A DNA stretch of 42,156 nucleotides, from positions 1-42,156 of the forward strand of contig CAZHUO010000012.1 in NCBI GenBank assembly GCA_964535715.1, written 5' to 3'. Origin of the DNA: CAZCCC01 sp964535715 (GTDB lineage: Bacteria > Patescibacteriota > Patescibacteriia > Buchananbacterales > UBA6539). The position numbers and the translations under genes were made by a program. Positions 41,770-42,156 of the stretch are shown here, in pieces; the stretch's first letter is position 1; each line of letters begins with the position of its first letter. The notes beneath the pieces are model-generated. The model saw nothing but the letters and a program-made list of their open reading frames with translations. It was not told where the DNA came from and did no database searches.

Positions 41770-42063
41770 AAAATTGTGAATTCGAGTACTCCATGTCTGC
41801 AGGCTCGGCGTGGACGCCTCGCCCCTTGAAATGAGTAAATACCTTACTGTCTAAAATCATGCATTCTTCTGGCTCGAGGTGTCTCGCCGAGAGAGTACTT
41901 AATGTTAAGCCATACAAAAAAACTCCCAGAAGCCTGCTTACCAGCGTAAGACGCCAAACGTTATAAAACGAAAGGCAGCTTAACTTCCGGCTACTAACCA
42001 AGTTAGGAGGGGTAACTTAGCTTTTGCCGCTGGCATGCAGGATGCTGAAAGCTTTTTAATCGG
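41770..42063 (-). ncRNA. candidate structured RNA of unknown family
   Basis: About 290 nt, richer in GC than neighbouring spacers, with no convincing gene. Domain 1 (41933-42041) is closed by a 14-bp helix with two imperfect pairs (42028-42041 with 41933-41946). It contains a hairpin with stem AAGTTA/TAACTT showing the loop CCCCTCC (42000-42018), and a symmetrical hairpin at 41953-41976. Domain 2 is closed by AGTACTCT/GGAGTACT (41892-41899 with 41785-41792). It holds TCTC-GGC-GAGA (41882-41892), AGTAA-GGTAT-TTACT (41834-41848) and a hairpin at 41802-41823 with tandem G-A mismatches, which favours the minus strand. T-runs at 41761-41773 follow. It does not match tmRNA, RNase P, SRP or 5S signatures that I can recognise. 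Confidence 0.5.
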
Positions 42064-42069
42064 TCAATT

Positions 42070-42098
42070 AACTTATCATAAATAAAAATAAATGTCAA
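42070..42098 (-). promoter_or_regulatory. possible promoter of the candidate RNA
   Basis: A perfect TTGACA (42093-42098) on the minus strand is followed after 17 bp by TAAGTT (42070-42075), a weak -10. Transcription would begin just before the structured region. Confidence 0.4.
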
Positions 42099-42156
42099 TA
42101 GTAACGTAATGGGCCAATAGCTTGGCAACACCTAAGGTATAATAACCATATGACTA

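Noticed and set aside
41756..42001. 81-residue open frame on the minus strand
   Set aside because: It overlaps the structured region, has no ribosome site and no recognisable domain, and its composition is unlike the neighbouring proteins.
41933..42041. 5S rRNA on the minus strand
   Set aside because: The size (109 nt) and closing helix suggest it, and CGGAAGTTAAGC matches the 5S consensus, but the loop C CCGAAC motif and the loop E GAGAGTAGG motif are absent.
41770..42063. tmRNA, RNase P RNA or SRP RNA
   Set aside because: No tRNA-like T arm or acceptor ends, no GAGGAAAGTCC or ACAGAA motifs, and the GGAA-loop region does not pair as in SRP helix 8.

Overview
The window reads as a piece of a Candidate Phyla Radiation (Patescibacteria, most likely Parcubacteria-group) genome using the standard bacterial code. 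It is AT-rich, and its genes are short and housekeeping-like apart from a few very large secreted proteins. Two proteins carry the VirB2/TrbC-like pilin leader typical of CPR surface proteins, the tRNA has no encoded CCA, and intergenic spacers are filled with simple inverted and tandem repeats. Assignment to CPR is inference from gene content, not from a marker tree. One 100-N assembly gap lies at 1546-1645.

Layout. Positions 24-36755 are almost entirely on the minus strand; 36993-41488 are on the plus strand; a tRNA and two divergent promoter regions separate the blocks. 24-2003: two secreted proteins, one broken by the gap inside a 96-bp tandem repeat. 2226-9414: a vitamin B12 block. It contains a corrinoid adenosyltransferase (CobO), a cobalamin riboswitch with a good promoter, a transcobalamin-like surface protein, a PapD-like anchored protein, a second DUF4430 protein, a DUF6580 membrane protein (candidate corrinoid transporter subunit) and, upstream, the B12-dependent ribonucleotide reductase NrdJ. 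The simplest reading is that this cell cannot make B12, scavenges it from outside, adenosylates it and uses it to make deoxyribonucleotides. 9611-12123: ftsZ and ftsA. 12488-32753: ybeY followed upstream by a surface-protein region. It holds two anchored calcium-binding-repeat proteins, a 4806-residue giant protein (14974-29394) and a 1027-residue relative, the last two sharing the same pilin-like membrane leader. 32860-36483: yqeY, rpsU (S21), hisS, lepB and a glycerophosphodiesterase. 36579-36755: an intact tRNA-Val(CAC) and a decayed tandem copy with a 37-nt hairpin in its anticodon loop. 36993-41488: an LCP cell-wall ligase-type protein, der, a frameshifted PlsC-like acyltransferase and pth. 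41489-42156: a terminator, a MITE-like element with nested palindromes, and a probable structured RNA on the minus strand.

The most notable systems are the B12 scavenging/NrdJ block, whose receptor has the intrinsic-factor-like order of domains (alpha/alpha barrel then DUF4430), and the giant adhesin-like protein tethered by a type IV secretion pilin-like leader. Smaller puzzles are the hairpin-interrupted tRNA, the uncharacterised RNA at the right edge and the peculiar intergenic repeats (AGCT-core heptamers, palindrome clusters, 50-bp tandem repeat).
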